From NCBI GenBank assembly GCA_023376005.1, contig CM042145.1, positions 60,564,643-60,628,642 of the forward strand: a DNA stretch of 64,000 bases. Direction: 5' to 3'. Positions 63,764 through 64,000 of the stretch are shown piece after piece. Origin of the DNA: Doryteuthis pealeii. Lineage: Eukaryota; Mollusca; Cephalopoda; Myopsida; Loliginidae. Numbering within the stretch: position 1 is the stretch's first letter; every line of letters begins with the position of its first letter. Under the pieces are notes generated by a model that saw only the letters and a program-made list of their open reading frames with translations, was not told where the DNA came from and ran no database searches. The position numbers were made by a program, and so were the translations under genes.

Positions 63764-64000
63764 TCTCTTAATGTTTGAGATGAGGCTTGATGATTAGTAT
63801 TATCTGTGTTATTCGGACTATTTTTCTCATTTGCATTGTTATATGTACAACGTTTCGGCCGATGTGCCCTCCTGCCTTCTCCCGGAACCTTCTTTTCGGA
63901 CTCGGGAACCTTGTCGTAATCGGGAGCCATCACGGAACTTTGAACCTAACCCTTTATTCAGTCAACGGAGGTATCCTGTTCTCATTTCGCTAACCATAGC
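63764..64000. other. Unassigned end of window
   Basis: Two short opposite-strand frames (63748-63993) have no recognisable domain. Confidence 0.35.

Overview
This window looks like gene-poor, AT-rich genomic DNA from an invertebrate animal. No intact protein-coding gene, rRNA, functional tRNA, operon or CRISPR array was found. The long open frames are either translations of simple repeats or antisense readings of transposon debris. The organism type is an inference: hundreds of bases of (TA)n, (CT)n, (CA)n and (GATA)n arrays, several tRNA-derived SINE families, degenerate LINEs, Helitron-like elements and Penelope-like fragments together suggest a large repeat-rich metazoan genome. A mollusc or other lophotrochozoan is most likely, but the species cannot be named from sequence alone.

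The mobile-element content, by family (names A-F, H1-H3, B2 and L are mine), is as follows. SINE A is a ~250 bp tRNA-headed element with eight copies. SINE B is a ~290 bp tRNA-like element with about 20 copies or fragments; three have target-site duplications or clear nesting. B2 is a variant with a different 3' tail (11.6 and 42.5 kb). Repeat C is a ~600 bp element ending in a GGCATAAAAT...ATGCCG stem and an A/C-rich tail (about 20 copies). SINE D is tRNA-Asp-like (48.4 kb; a headless inverted pair at 41.7-42.1 kb). SINE F is tRNA-like (59.0-59.7 kb inverted pair; 52.5 kb). LINE L survives only as stop-riddled C-terminal fragments at 0.4, 19.6, 21.4, 23.9, 28.0 and 34.2 kb, and a second LINE type is at 7.9-8.5 kb. 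H1 and H2 are two non-autonomous Helitron-like families with 3' hairpin plus CTAG termini; H3 is a possible third. There are also foldback/TIR elements at 3.7-5.1, 10.1-10.8, 12.1-12.3, 13.8, 37.2, 38.7, 54.1-54.4, 57.8-58.7 and 63.4-63.8 kb.

Layout: 0-9 kb holds LINE/C/B debris, a 1.4 kb TIR element and a GATA-like tandem array. 9-18 kb holds C, a pogo-like MITE, B2, palindromes, H2 copies, two A SINEs and H3. 18-25 kb holds LINE L, H1, and an A SINE nested in a B SINE. 25-29 kb is an H2 cluster followed by purine-rich low-complexity DNA split by a LINE L fragment. 29-38 kb holds H1/H2 copies, three A SINEs, C and a MITE. 38-43 kb holds palindromes, a Penelope-like fragment and C. 43-48 kb holds H1 copies, C elements split by B SINEs, and an 850 bp GATA/GA satellite. 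48-53 kb holds SINE D, a run of B SINEs, a pyrimidine tract and SINEs A and F. 53-56 kb holds the second Penelope-like element, a foldback and a ~45 bp minisatellite. 56-64 kb holds H1, A, a 0.9 kb foldback, the F palindrome, B and H2 fragments and small inverted repeats.

The most interesting signal is a recurring hammerhead-ribozyme-like module. It reads CTGANGA, a short stem, GAAA, often a short palindrome, then a UH dinucleotide. It occurs in at least three unrelated repeat families, with stem changes that look compensatory. Hammerheads are already known in Penelope-like elements and some SINEs, so the novelty here is the co-occurrence in different families and in palindromic copies, and it needs folding and cleavage tests.
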